A stretch of 64,000 nt of DNA from Xylocopa sonorina (GCF_050948175.1 NW_027490241.1:620001-684000); one strand, 5' to 3'; positions 1 through 14,156 are shown, numbered from the stretch's first letter. Notes: generated by a model not told the origin, from the sequence alone. Numbers and translations: made by a program.

Positions 1-1769
1 TTTGCAAATCGTATTATATCTTACCATGAAACATAGAAATGAGATGCGATATCGCGTTTTAAGAAGCATTTGAACTCTATTGCTACGATCCGTAGACATC
101 TGCAAACGCTATTTCCTTGCAAGGAAGTGTCGGATTTACATTCATTTGAATCGTAGACGAGGAATGCATAACACTTCGCAATGAATATTATATCTTATCA
201 TGAAACATAGATATGAAATGCAATATCTCGTTTTAAGAAGCATTTGAACTCTATTCTTTCGATACGTAGACATCTGCAAACGCTATTTCCTTGCAAGGAA
301 GTGTCGCATTTACATTCGTTTGAAGTGTAGACGAGGAATACATAACACTCCGCAAATCATATTATATCTTACCATGAAACATAGAAATGAGATGCGATAT
401 CGCGTTTTAAGAATCATAAGAACTCTATTGCAACGATTCGTAGACATCTGCAAACGCTATTTCCTTGCAAAGAAGTGTCGCATTTACATTCATTTGATGT
501 GTAGACGAGGAATACATAACACTTCGCAAATCATATTATATCTTACCATGAAACATAGAAATGAGATGCGATATCGCGTTTTAAGAAGCATTAGAACTCA
601 ACGGCTACGATACGTAGACATCTGCAAACGCTATTTCCTAGCGAGGAAGTGTCGCATTTGCATTCATTTGAAGTGAAGACGAGGAATACTTAACACTCCG
701 CAAATCATATTATATCTTACCATGAAACATAGAAATGAGATGCGATATCGCGTTTTAGGAATCATACGAACTCTACTGCTACGATACGTAGACATCTGCA
801 AACGCTATTTCCTTGCAAAGATGTGTCGCATTTACATTCATTTGAAGTGTAGCCGAGGAATACATAACACTTCGCAAATCGTATTATATCTTACCATGAA
901 ACATAGAAATGAGATGCGATATCGCGTTTTAAGAAGCATTAGAACTCTATTGCTACGATCCGTAGACATCTGCAAACGCTATTTCCTTGCAAGAAAGTGT
1001 CGCATTTACATTCATTTGAATCGTAAACGAGGAATGCTTAACACTTCGCAATGAATATTATATCTTATCATGAAACATAGATATGAGATGCAATATCTCG
1101 TTTTAAGAAGCATTTGAACTCTATTGCTTCGATACGTGGACATCTGCAAACGCTATTTCCTTGCAAGGAAGTGTCGCATTTACATTCATTTGAAGTGTAG
1201 ACGAGGAATACATAACACTCCGCAAATCATATTATATCTTACCATGAAACATAGAGATGAGCTGGGATATCGCGTTTTAAGAATCATAAGAACTCTATTG
1301 CAACGATGCGTAGACATCTGGAAACGCTATTTCCTTGCAAAGAAGTGTCGCATTTACATTCATTTGAAGTGTAGACGAGGAATACTTAACACTCCGCAAA
1401 TCATATTATATCTTACCATGAAAGATAGAAATGAGATGCGATATCGCGTTTTAAGAATCATAAGAACTCTACTGCTACGATACGTAGACATCTGCAAACG
1501 CTATTTCCTTGCAAAGAAGTGTCGCATTTACATTCATTTGAAGTGTAGCCGAGGAATACATAACACTTCGCAAATCGTATTATATCTTACCATGAAACAT
1601 AGAAATGAGATGCGATATCGCGTTTTAAGAAGCATTAGAACTCTATTGCTACGATCCGTAGACATCTGCAAACGCTATTTCCTTGCAAGGAAGTGTCGCA
1701 TTTACATTCATTTGAAGTGTAGACGAGGAATACATAACACTCCGCAAATCATATTATATCTTACCATGA

Positions 1770-4700
1770 AACATAGAAATGAGATGCGATATCGCGTTTT
1801 AAGAATCATAAGAACTCTGTTGCAACGATACATAGACATCTGCAAACGCTATTTCCTTGCAAGGAAGTGTCGCATTTACATTCATCTGAAGTGTAGACGA
1901 GGAATACATAACACTCCGCAAATCATATTATATCTTACCATGAAACATAGAAATGAGATGCGATATCGCGTTTTAAGAATCATAAGAACTCTATTGCAAC
2001 GATTCGTAGACATCTGCAAACGCTATTTCCTTGCAAAGAAGTGTCGCATTTACATTCATTTGAAGTGTAGACGAGGAATGCATAACACTTCGCAATGAAT
2101 ATTATATCTTATCATGAAACATAGATATGAGATGCAATATCTCGTTTTATGAAGCATTTGAACTCTATTGCTTCGATACGTAGACATCTGCAAACGCTAT
2201 TTCCTTGCAAGAAAGTGTCGCATTAACATTCATTTGAAGTGTAGACGACGGATACATAACACTTCGCAAATCATATTATACCTTACCATGAAACATAGAA
2301 ATGAGATGCGATATCGCGTTTTAAGAATCATAAGAACTCTATTGCAACGATACGTAGACATCTGCAAACGCTATTTCCTTGCAAGCAAGTGTCGCATTTA
2401 CATTCATTTGATGTGTAGACGAGGAATACATAACACTTCGCAAATCATATTATATCTTACCATGAAACATAGAAATGAGATGCGATATCGCGTTTTAAGA
2501 AGCATTAGAACTCAACGGCTACGATACGTAGACATCTGCAAACGCTATTTCCTAGCGAGGAAGTGTCGCATTTGCATTCATTTGAAGTGAAGATGAGGAA
2601 TACTTAACACTCCGCAAATCATATTATATCTTACCATGAAACATAGAAATGAGATGCGATATCGCGTTTTAGGAATCATACGAACACTACTGCTACGATA
2701 CGTAGACATCTGCAAACGCTATTTCCTTGCAAAGATGTGTCGCATTTACATTCATTTGAAGTGTAGCCGAGGAATACATAACACTTCGCAAATCGTATTA
2801 TATCTTACCATGAAACATAGAAATGAGATGCGATATCGCGTTTTAAGAAGCATTAGAACTCTATTGCTACGATCCGTAGACATCTGCAAACGCTATTTCC
2901 TTGCAAGGAAGTGTCGCATTTACATTCATTTGAATCGTAGACGAGGAATGCATAACACTTCGCATTGAATATTATATCTTATCATGAAACATAGATATGA
3001 GATGCAATATCTCGTTTTAAGAAGCATTTGAACTCTATTGCTTCGATACGTGGACATCTGCAAACGCTATTTCCTTGCAAGGAAGTGTCGCATTTACTTT
3101 CATTTGAATCGTAGACGAGGAATACATGACACTTCGCAAATCATATTATATCTTACCATGAAACATAGAAATGAGCTGGGATATCGCGTTTTAAGAATCA
3201 TAAGAACTCTATTGCAACGATACGTAGACATCTGGAAACGCTATTTCCTTGCAAAGAAGTGTCGCATTTACATTCATTTGAAGTGTAGACGAGGAATACA
3301 TAACACTTCGCAAATCATATTATATCTTACCATGAAACATAGAAATGAGATGCGATATCGCGTTTTAAGAAGCATTTGAACACTATTGCTTCGAAACGTA
3401 GACATCTGCAAACGCTATTTCCAAGCGAGGAAGTGTCGCCTTCACATTCATTTGAAGTGTAGACGAGGAATACATAACACTTCGCAAATCATATTATATC
3501 TTACCATGAAACATAGAAATGACATGCGATATCGCGTTTTAAGAAGCATCAGAAATCCATTGCTACGATACGTAGACATCTGCAAACGCTATTTCCTTGC
3601 AAGAAAGTGTCGCATTTACATTCATTTGAAGTGTAGACGACGGATACATAACACTTCGCAAATCATATTATACCTTACCATGAAACATAGAAATGAGATG
3701 CGATATCGCGTTTTAAGAATCATAAGAACTCTATTGCAACGATACGTAGACATCTGCAAACGCTATTTCCTTGCAAGGAAGTGTCGCATTTACATTCATT
3801 TGAAGTGTAGACGAGGAATACATAACACTCCGCAAATCATATTATATCTTACCATGAAACATAGAAATGAGATGCGATATCGCGTTTTAAGAATCATAAG
3901 AACTCTATTGCAACGATTCGTAGACATCTGCAAACGCTATTTCCTTGCAAAGAAGTGTCGCATTTACATTCATTTGAAGTGTAGACGAGGAATGCATAAC
4001 ACTTCGCAATGAATATTATATCTTATCATGAAACATAGATATGAGATGCAATATCTCGTTTTATGAAGCATTTGAACTCTATTGCTTCGATACGTAGACA
4101 TCTGCAAACGCTATTTCCTTGCAAGAAAGTGTCGCATTAACATTCATTTGAAGTGTAGACGACGGATACATAACACTTCGCAAATCATATTATACCTTAC
4201 CATGAAACATAGAAATGAGATGCGATATCGCGTTTTAAGAATCATAAGAACTCTATTGCAACGATACGTAGACATCTGCAAACGCTATTTCCTTGCAAGG
4301 AACTGTCGCATTTACATTCATTTGAAGTGTAGACGAGGAATACATAACACTCCGCAAATCATATTATATCTTACCATGAAACATAGAAATGAGATGCGAT
4401 ATCGCGTTTTAAGAAGCATTAGAACTCAACGGCTACGATACGTAGACATCTGCAAACGCTATTTCCTAGCGAGGAAGTGTCGCATTTGCATTCATTTGAA
4501 GTGAAGATGAGGAATACTTAACACTCCGCAAATCATATTATATCTTACCATGAAACATAGAAATGAGATGCGATATCGCGTTTTAGGAATCATACGAACT
4601 CTACTGCTACGATACGTAGACATCTGCAAACGCTATTTCCTTGCAAAGATGTGTCGCATTTACATTCATTTGAAGTGTAGCCGAGGAATACATAACACTT

Positions 4701-5690
4701 CGCAAATCGTATTATATCTTACCATGAAACATAGAAATGAGATGCGATATCGCGTTTTAAGAAGCATTAGAACTCTATTGCTACGATCCGTAGACATCTG
4801 CAAACGCTATTTCCTTGCAAGGAAGTGTCGCACTTACATTCATTTGAATCGTAGACGAGGAATGCATAACACTTCGCATTGAATATTATATCTTATCATG
4901 AAACATAGATATGAGATGCAATATCTCGTTTTAAGAAGCATTTGAACTCTATTGCTTCGATACGTGGACATCTGCAAACGCTATTTCCTTGCAAGGAAGT
5001 GTCGCATTTACTTTCATTTGAATCGTAGACGAGGAATACATGACACTTCGCAAATCATATTATATCTTACCATGAAACATAGAAATGAGCTGGGATATCG
5101 CGTTTTAAGAATCATAAGAACTCTATTGCAACGATACGTAGACATCTGGAAACGCTATTTCCTTGCAAAGAAGTGTCGCATTTACATTCATTTGAAGTGT
5201 AGACGAGGAATACATAACACTTCGCAAATCATATTATATCTTACCATGAAACATAGAAATGAGATGCGATATCGCGTTTTAAGAAGCATTTGAACACTAT
5301 TGCTTCGAAACGTAGACATCTGCAAACGCTATTTCCAAGCGAGGAAGTGTCGCCTTCACATTCATTTGAAGTGTAGACGAGGAATACATAACACTTCGCA
5401 AATCATATTATATCTTACCATGAAACATAGAAATGACATGCGATATCGCGTTTTAAGAAGCATCAGAAATCCATTGCTACGATACGTAGACATCTGCAAA
5501 CGCTATTTCCTTGCAAGAAAGTGTCGCATTTACATTCATTTGAAGTGTAGACGACGGATACATAACACTTCGCAAATCATATTATACCTTACCATGAAAC
5601 ATAGAAATGAGATGCGATATCGCGTTTTAAGAATCATAAGAACTCTATTGCAACGATACGTAGACATCTGCAAACGCTATTTCCTTGCAA
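1770..5690 (+). repeat. 11-monomer higher-order repeat, two copies (offset 1914 bp)
   Basis: The sequence from about 1770 repeats from about 3684 with an offset of 1914 bp (11 x 174). The same order of diagnostic variants recurs at 2168/4082, 2636/4550, 3038/4952 and 3386/5300. These include the TTCGAAACG monomer with TTTCCAAGCGAGG, and the CAGAAATCCATTG monomer. One internal monomer differs (near 2385 versus 4300), which suggests local conversion after duplication. The ends are approximate because single monomers are shared among many blocks. Confidence 0.8.
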
Positions 5691-6865
5691 GCAAGTGTCG
5701 CTTTTACATTCATTTGATGTGTAGACGAGGAATACATAACACTTCGCAAATCATATTATGTCTTACCATGAAACATAGAAATAAGATGCGATATCGCGTT
5801 TTAAGAAGCATTAGAACTCAACTGCTACGATACGTAGACATCTGCAAACGCTATTTCCTAGCGAGGAAGTGTCGCATTTGCATTCATTTGAAGTGTAGAC
5901 GAGGAATACTTAACACTCCGCAAATCATATTATATCTTACCATGAAAGATAGAAATGAGATGCGATATCGCGTTTTAAGAATCATAAGAACTCTACTGCT
6001 ACGATACGTAGACATCTGCAAACGCTATTTCCTCGCAAAGAAGTGTCGCATTTACATTCATTTGAAGTGTAGACGAGGAATACATAACACTTCGCAAATC
6101 GTATTATATCTTACCATGAAACATAGAAATGAGATGCGATATCGCGTTTTAAGAAGCATTAGAACTCTATTGCTACGATCCGTAGACATCTGCAAACGCT
6201 ATTTCTTTGCAAGGAAGTGTCGCATTTACATTCATTTGAATCGTAGACGAGGAATGCATAACACTTCGCAATGAATATTATATCTTATCATGAAACATAG
6301 ATATGAGATGCAATATCTCGTTTTAAGAAGCATTTGAACTCTATTGCTTCGATACGTGGACATCTGCAAACGCTATTTCCTTGCAAGGAAGTGTCGCATT
6401 TACTTTCATTTGAATCGTAGACGAGGAATACATGACACTTCGCAATGGATATTATATCTTATCATGAAACATAGATATGAGATGCAACATCTCGTTTTAA
6501 GAAGCATTTGAACTCTATTGCTTCGATACGTAGACATCTGCAAACGCTATTTCCATGCAAGGAAGTGTCGCATCTACATTCATTTGAAGTGTAGACGAGG
6601 AATACATAACACTCCGCAAATCATATTATATCATACCATGAAACATAGAAATGAGCTGGGATATCGCGTTTTAAGAATCATAAGAACTCTATTGCAACGA
6701 TACGTAGACATCTGGAAACGCTATTTCCTTGCAAAGAAGTGTCGCATTTACATTCATTTGAAGTGTAGACGAGGAATGCATAACACTTCGCAATGAATAT
6801 TATATCTTATCATGAAACATAGATATGAGATGCAATATCTCGTTTTATGAAGCATTTGAACTCTA

Positions 6866-8775
6866 TTGCTTCGATACGTAGACATCTGCAAACGCTATTT
6901 CCTTGCAAGAAAGTGTCGCATTAACATTCATTTGAAGTGTAGACGACGGATACATAACACTTCGCAAATCATATTATACCTTACCATGAAACATAGAAAT
7001 GAGATGCGATATCGCGTTTTAAGAATCATAAGAACTCTATTGCAACGATACGTAGACATCTGCAAACGCTATTTCCTTGCAAGCAAGTGTCGCATTTACA
7101 TTCATTTGATGTGTAGACGAGGAATACATAACACTTCGCAAATCATATTATATCTTACCATGAAACATAGAAATGAGATGCGATATCGCGTTTTAAGAAG
7201 CATTAGAACTCAACGGCTACGATACGTAGACATCTGCAAACGCTATTTCCTAGCGAGGAAGTGTCGCATTTGCATTCATTTGAAGTGAAGATGAGGAATA
7301 CTTAACACTCCGCAAATCATATTATATCTTACCATGAAACATAGAAATGAGATGCGATATCGCGTTTTAGGAATCATACGAACTCTACTGCTACGATACG
7401 TAGACATCTGCAAACGCTATTTCCTTGCAAAGATGTGTCGCATTTACATTCATTTGAAGTGTAGCCGAGGAATACATAACACTTCGCAAATCGTATTATA
7501 TCTTACCATGAAACATAGAAATGAGATGCGATATCGCGTTTTAAGAAGCATCAGAAATCCATTGCTACGATCCGTAGACATCTGCAAACGCTATTTCCTT
7601 GCAAGGAAGTGTCGCATTTACATTCATTTCAAGTGTAGACGACGGATACATAACACTTCGCAAATCATATTATACCTTACCATGAAACATAGAAATGAGA
7701 TGCGATATCGCGTTTTAAGAATCATAAGAACTCTATTGCAACGATACGTAGACATCTGCAAACGCTATTTCCTTGCAAGGAAGTGTCGCATTTACATTCA
7801 TTTGAAGTGTAGACGAGGAATACATAACACTCCGCAAATCATATTATATCTTACCATGAAACATAGAAATGAGATGCGATATCGCGTTTTAAGAATCATA
7901 AGAACTCTATTGCAACGATTCGTAGACATCTGCAAACGCTATTTCCTTGCAAAGAAGTGTCGCATTTACATTCATTTGAAGTGTAGACGAGGAATGCATA
8001 ACACTTCGCAATGAATATTATATCTTATCATGAAACATAGATATGAGATGCAATATCTCGTTTTATGAAGCATTTGAACTCTATTGCTTCGATACGTAGA
8101 CATCTGCAAACGCTATTTCCTTGCAAGAAAGTGTCGCATTAACATTCATTTGAAGTGTAGACGACGGATACATAACACTTCGCAAATCATATTATACCTT
8201 ACCATGAAACATAGAAATGAGATGCGATATCGCGTTTTAAGAATCATAAGAACTCTATTGCAACGATACGTAGACATCTGCAAACGCTATTTCCTTGCAA
8301 GCAAGTGTCGCATTTACATTCATTTGATGTGTAGACGAGGAATACATAACACTTCGCAAATCATATTATATCTTACCATGAAACATAGAAATGAGATGCG
8401 ATATCGCGTTTTAAGAAGCATTAGAACTCAACGGCTACGATACGTAGACATCTGCAAACGCTATTTCCTAGCGAGGAAGTGTCGCATTTGCATTCATTTG
8501 AAGTGAAGATGAGGAATACTTAACACTCCGCAAATCATATTATATCATACCATGAAACATAGAAATGAGATGCGATATCGCGTTTTAGGAATCATACGAA
8601 CTCTACTGCTACGATACGTAGACATCTGCAAACGCTATTTCCTTGCAAAGATGTGTCGCATTTACATTCATTTGAAGTGTAGCCGAGGAATACATAACAC
8701 TTCGCAAATCGTATTATATCTTACCATGAAACATAGAAATGAGATGCGATATCGCGTTTTAAGAAGCATTAGAAC
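6866..8775 (+). repeat. 7-monomer higher-order repeat (offset 1218 bp)
   Basis: The block 6866-7557 recurs at 8084-8775 with an offset of 1218 bp (7 x 174). A related copy of its second half lies at about 9300-9800 (a further offset of 1044 bp, 6 x 174). The variable spacing of the same block shows that the HOR in array A is fluid (5, 6, 7 and 11 monomers) rather than one fixed unit. Confidence 0.7.
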
Positions 8776-11700
8776 TCTATTGCTACGATCCGTAGACATC
8801 TGCAAACGCTATTTCTTTGCAAGGAAGTGTCGCATTTACATTCATTTGAATCGTAGACGAGGAATGCGTAACACTTCGCAATGAATATTATATCTTATCA
8901 TGAAACATAGATATGAGATGCAATATCTCGTTTTAAGAAGCATTTGAACTCTATTGCTTCGATACGTGGACATCTGCAAACGCTATTTCCTTGCAAGGAA
9001 GTGTCGCATTTACTTTCATTTGAATCGTAGACGAGGAATACATGACACTTCGCAATGGATATTATATCTTATCATGAAACATAGATATGAGATGCAACAT
9101 CTCGTTTTAAGAAGCATTTGAACTCTATTGCTTCGATACGTAGACATCTGCAAACGCTATTTCCATGCAAGGAAGTGTCGCATCTACATTCATTTGAAGT
9201 GTAGACGAGGAATACATAACACTCCGCAAATCATATTATATCTTACCATGAAACATAGAAATGAGCTGGGATATCGCGTTTTAAGAATCATAAGAACTCT
9301 ATTGCAACGATACGTAGACATCTGCAAACGGTATTTCCTTGCAAGCAAGTGTCGCATTTACATTCATTTGATGTGTAGACGAGGAATACATAACACTTCG
9401 CAAATCATATTATATCTTACCATGAAACATAGAAATGAGATGCGATATCGCGTTTTAAGAAGCATTAGAACTCAACGGCTACGATACGTAGACATCTGCA
9501 AACGCTATTTCCTAGCGAGGAAGTGTCGCATTTGCATTCATTTGAAGTGAAGATGAGGAATACTTAACACTCCGCAAATCATATTATATCTTACCATGAA
9601 ACATAGAAATGAGATGCGATATCGCGTTTTAGGAATCATACGAACTCTACTGCTACGATACGTAGACATCTGCAAACGCTATTTCCTTGCAAAGATGTGT
9701 CGCATTTACATTCATTTGAAGTGTAGCCGAGGAATACATAACACTTCGCAAATCGTATTATATCTTACCATGAAACATAGAAATGAGATGCGATATCGCG
9801 TTTTAAGAAGCATCAGAAATCCATTGCTACGATCCGTAGACATCTGCAAACGCTATTTCCTTGCAAGGAAGTGTCGCATTTACATTCATTTGAAGTGTAG
9901 ACGACGGATACATAACACTTCGCAAATCATATTATACCTTACCATGAAACATAGAAATGAGATGCGATATCGCGTTTTAAGAAGCATTAGAACTCTATTG
10001 CTACGATCCGTAGACATCTGCAAACGCTATTTCTTTGCAAGGAAGTGTCGCATTTACATTCATTTGAATCGTAGACGAGGAATGCATAACACTTCGCAAT
10101 GAATATTATATCTTATCATGAAACATAGATATGAGATGCAATATCTCGTTTTAAGAAGCATTTGAACTCTATTGCTTCGATACGTGGACATCTGCAAACG
10201 CTATTTCCTTGCAAGGAAGTGTCGCATTTACTTTCATTTGAATCGTAGACGAGGAATACATGACACTTCGCAATGGATATTATATCTTATCATGAAACAT
10301 AGATATGAGATGCAACATCTCGTTTTAAGAAGCATTTGAACTCTATTGCTTCGATACGTAGACATCTGCAAACGCTATTTCCATGCAAGGAAGTGTCGCA
10401 TCTACATTCATTTGAAGTGTAGACGAGGAATACATAACACTCCGCAAATCATATTATATCTTACCATGAAACATAGAAATGAGCTGGGATATCGCGTTTT
10501 AAGAATCATAAGAACTCTATTGCAACGATACGTAGACATCTGGAAACGCTATTTCCTTGCAAAGAAGTGTCGCATTTACATTCATTTGAAGTGTAGACGA
10601 GGAATACATAACACTTCGCAAATCATATTATATCTTACCATGAAAGATAGAAATGAGATGCGATATCGCGTTTTAAGAATCATAAGAACTCTACTGCTAC
10701 GATACGTAGACATCTGCAAACGCTATTTCCTCGCAAAGAAGTATCGCATTTACATTCATTTGAAGTGTAGCCGAGGAATACATAACACTTCGCAAATCGT
10801 ATTATATCTTACCATGAAACATAGAAATGAGATGCGATATCGCGTTTTAAGAAGCATTAGAACTCTATTGCTACGATCCGTAGACATCTGCAAACGCTAT
10901 TTCCTTGCAAGGAAGTGTCGCATTTACATTCATTTGAATCGTAGACGAGGAATGCATAACACTTCGCAATGAATATTATATCTTATCATGAAACATAGAT
11001 ATGAGATGCAATATCTCGTTTTAAGAAGCATTTGAACTCTATTGCTTCGATACGTGGACATCTGCAAACGCTATTTCCTTGCAAGGAAGTGTCGCATTTA
11101 CTTTCATTTGAATCGTAGACGAGGAATACATGACACTTCGCAATGGATATTATATCTTATCATGAAACATAGATATGAGATGCAATATCTCGTTTTAAGA
11201 AGCATTTGAACTCTATTGCTTCGATACGTAGACATCTGCAAACGCTATTTCCATGCAAGGAAGTGTCGCATTTACATTCATTTGAAGTGTAGACGAGGAA
11301 TACATAACACTCCGCAAATCATATTATATCTTACCATGAAACATAGAAATGAGCTGGGATATCGCGTTTTAAGAATCATAAGAACTCTATTGCAACGATA
11401 CGTAGACATCTGGAAACGCTATTTCCTTGCAAAGAAGTGTCGCATTTACATTCATTTGAAGTGTAGACGAGGAATACATAACACTTCGCAAATCATATTA
11501 TATCTTACCATGAAACATAGAAATGAGATGCGATATCGCGTTTTAAGAAGCATTTGAACTCTATTGCTTCGAAACGTAGACATCTGCAAACGCTATTTCC
11601 AAGCGAGGAAGTGTCGCCTTCACATTCATTTGAAGTGTAGACGAGGAATACATAACACTTCGCAAATCATATTATATCTTACCATGAAATATAGAAATGA

Positions 11701-13443
11701 CATGCGATATCGCGTTTTAAGAAGCATCAGAAATCCATTGCTACGATACGTAGACATCTGCAAACGCTATTTCCTTGCAAGAAAGTGTCGCATTTACATT
11801 CATTTGAAGTGTAGCCGAGGAATACATAACACTTCGCAAATCGTATTATATCTTACCATAAAACATAGAAATGAGATGCGATATCGCGTTTTAAGAAGCA
11901 TTAGAACTCCATTGCTACGATACGTAGACATGTGCAATCGCTACTACCTTGCAAGGAAGTGTCGCATTTACTTTCATTTGAATCGTAGACGAGGAATACA
12001 TGACACTTCGCAATGAATATTATATCTTATCATGAAACATAGATATGAGATGCAATATCTCGTTTTAAGAAGCATCTGAACTCTATTGCTTCGATACGTG
12101 GACATCTGCAAACGCTATTTCCTTGCAAGGAAGTGTCGCATTTACTTTCATTTGAATCGTAGACGAGGAATACATGACACTTCGCAATGGATATTATATC
12201 TTATCATGAAACATAGATATGAGATGCAATATCTCGTTTTAAGAAGCATTTCAACTCTATTGCTTCGATGCGTAGACATCTGCAAACGCTATTTCCATGC
12301 AAGGAAGTGTCGCATTTACATTCATTTGAAGTGTAGACGAGGAATACATGATACTTCGCAAATCATATTATATCTTACCATGAAACATAGGAATGAGATG
12401 TGATATCGCGTTTTAAGAAGCATTTGAACTCTATTGCTTCGATACGTAGACATCTGCAAACGGTATTTCCTTGCAAGGAAGTGTCGCATTTACATTCATT
12501 TGAAGTGTAGACGAGGAATACATGACACTTCGCAAATCATATTATATCTTACCATGAAACATAGAAATGAGATGCGATATCGCGCTTTAAGAAGCATTAG
12601 AAAGCTATTGCTACGATACGTGGACATCTGCAAACGCTATTTCCTAGCGAGGAAGTATCGCATTCACATTCATTTGAAGTGTAGACGAGGAATACATAAC
12701 ACTTCGCAAATCATGTTATATCTTACCATGAAACATAGAAATGAGATGCGATATCGCGTTTTAAGAAGCATTAGAACACTATTGCTACGATAGGTAGACA
12801 TTTGCAAATGCTATTTCCTAGCAAAGAAGTGTCGCATTTACATTCATTTGAAGTGTAGACGGGGAATACATAACACTTCGCAAATCATATTATACCTTAC
12901 CATGAAACATAGAAATAGGATGCGATATCGCGTTTTAAGAATCATAAGAACTCTATTGCAACGATACGTAGACATCTGCAAACGCTATTTCCTTGCAAGC
13001 AAGTGTCGCATTTACATTCATTTGATGTGTAGACGAGGAATACATAACACTTCGCAAATCATATTATATCTTACCATGAAACATAGAAATGAGATGCGAT
13101 ATCGCGTTTTAAGAAGCAGTAGAACTCTATTGCTACGATCCGTAGACATCTGCAAACGCTATTTCCTTGCAAGGTAGTGTCGCATTTACATTCATTTGAA
13201 TCGTAGACGAGGAATGCATAACACTTCGCAATGAATATTATATCTTATCATGAAACATAGATATGAGATGCAATATCTCGTTTTAAGAAGCATTTGAACT
13301 CTATTGCTTCGATACGTGGACATCTGCAATCGCTATTTCCTTGCAAAGAAGTGTCGCATTTACATTCATTTGAAGTGTAGCCGAGGAATACATAACACTT
13401 CGCAAATCGTATTATATCTTACCATGAAACATAGAAATGAGAT

Positions 13444-13453
13444 GCGATATCGC
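13444..13453. other. Dyad 1 of the monomer: GCGATATCGC
   Basis: Perfect 10-bp palindrome, present in nearly every common-type monomer across the window (another example is 16477-16486). Type-B half-monomers break it (GCAATATCTC). A binding-site or structural role is inference only. Confidence 0.8.
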
Positions 13454-13480
13454 GTTTTAAGAAGCATTAGAACTCTATTG

Positions 13481-13493
13481 CTACGATACGTAG
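13481..13493. other. Dyad 2 of the monomer: CTACGATACGTAG
   Basis: Inverted repeat with 5-bp arms (CTACG/CGTAG) around a 3-nt centre. It recurs in most monomers (another example is 15644-15656). Common variants that break it are TTCGATACGTAG, CTACGATACCTAG and CTACGATAGGTAG; the last also puts a TAG stop in the periodic frame. Confidence 0.75.
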
Positions 13494-13510
13494 ACATCTG
13501 CAAACGCTAT

Positions 13511-13524
13511 TTCCTTGCAAGGAA
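13511..13524. other. Dyad 3 of the monomer: TTCCTTGCAAGGAA
   Basis: Perfect 14-bp palindrome (another copy is at 16370-16383). In array C many monomers instead carry TTCCTAGCTAGGAA, which is also a perfect 14-bp palindrome and differs by two symmetric changes. The two mixed forms (TAGCAA and TTGCTA centres) are also common, so symmetry is not strictly maintained. Confidence 0.8.
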
Positions 13525-13998
13525 GTGTCGCATTTACATTCATTTGAATCGTAAACGAGGAATGCATAACACTTCGCAATGAATATTATATCTTATCATG
13601 AAACATAGATATGAGATGCAATATCTCGTTTTAAGAAGCATTTGAACTCTATTGCTTCGATACGTAGACATCTGCAAACACTATTTCCTAGCGAGAAAGT
13701 GTCGCATTCACATTCATTTGAAGTGTAGACGAGGAATACATAACACTTCGCAAATCATATTGTATCTTACCATGAAACATAGAAATGAGATGCGATATCG
13801 CGTTCTAAGAAGCATTAGAACACTACTGCTACGATAGGTAGACATTTGCAAACGCTATTTCCTTGCAAGGAAGTGTCGCATTTGCATTCATTTGAAGTGT
13901 AGACGAGGAATACATAACACTCCGCAAATCATATTATATCTTACCATGAAACATAGAAATGAGATGCGATATCGCGTTTTAAGAATCATAAGAACTCT

Positions 13999-14002
13999 AC
14001 TG
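13999..14002. repeat. Left target-site duplication ACTG of insertion 1
   Basis: The left flank ends ...CTCTACTG and the right flank begins ACTGCTACG at 15466. Removing the insertion plus one ACTG restores an uninterrupted satellite monomer, as expected for integrase-mediated insertion with a 4-bp stagger. Confidence 0.85.
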
Positions 14003-14136
14003 TGTCACGTCCCGAGGTGCGATTGCGCTCGATCAGATGGCACGATTCGTAGCCTGTCCCGAAAAACCTACGCGAATTGCGCTGGGGCCGGGTTCGTTGG
14101 CGGTCGGAACTCGATCTAACCAAAATTACGCCTAAC

Positions 14137-14146
14137 ACTTACCTTT
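14137..14146 (-). other. Candidate splice donor in insertion 1
   Basis: The minus strand reads GAAAG|GTAAGTG, with the GT at 14142-14141. It is a near-consensus donor placed just after the conserved open frame, in phase 2. Insertions 2 and 3 have a donor at the equivalent place. Confidence 0.45.
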
Positions 14147-14156
14147 CGACGTCTTC

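Larger units (their letters stand above)
13424..13597 (+). repeat. Representative satellite monomer (phase 1-174)
   Basis: One full repeat unit, chosen because all three internal dyad symmetries are intact in it: 13444-13453, 13481-13493 and 13511-13524. The unit is AT-rich but holds several CpGs. It contains GATATC (EcoRV) and TACGTA (SnaBI) sites that recur in most monomers, so either enzyme should release a 174-bp ladder. Its distal part (after about 13550) is the transition into a type-B half-monomer. Confidence 0.95.
1..14002 (+). repeat. 174-bp satellite, array A (about 80 monomers)
   Basis: Head-to-tail tandem monomers of exactly 174 bp. Taking the ATG of the motif ATGAAACATAGAAATGAG as phase 1, it recurs at 26, 200, 374 and so on to 13946, which is exactly 80 periods with no net indel. 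Two monomer types alternate. The common type carries GCGATATCGC. A variant half-monomer (type B) reads CGCAATGAATATT then GCAATATCTCG, followed by TTGCTTCGATACG. Type B recurs near 177, 1047, 2090, 2965, 4009, 4876, 6268, 6790, 8008, 8878, 10098, 10968, 12010, 13228 and 13576, mostly at 5-8 monomer spacings. The array is truncated by the window start. No gene is supported inside it; the long + strand open frames are a consequence of the period being divisible by three. Confidence 0.98.

Noticed and set aside
1124..2098. Long + strand open frames across the satellite (up to 556 codons) as protein-coding genes
   Set aside because: All lie in the one frame that a 174-bp period keeps open. Many use TTG rather than ATG starts. 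Frequent variants are nonsynonymous (ACT/AAT/TAT/AAG/AAA at one codon, AAC/GAC at another) or nonsense (TGA, TAG), and neighbouring copies are frameshifted in arrays C and D.
13424..13597. CENP-B box in the monomer
   Set aside because: The TTCG occurrences (CTTCGCAAATCATATT and CTTCGATACGTAGAC) lack the A and CGGG at the required spacing of the canonical box.
13424..13597. Monomer built from three 58-bp subrepeats
   Set aside because: Offsetting the monomer by 58 bp gives only short chance matches (such as GCATTTGAA/TCATTTGAA), not a consistent internal repeat.
1..14002. CRISPR array
   Set aside because: The repeats are 174 bp and contiguous with no unique spacers, and there are no cas genes. 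This is satellite DNA.
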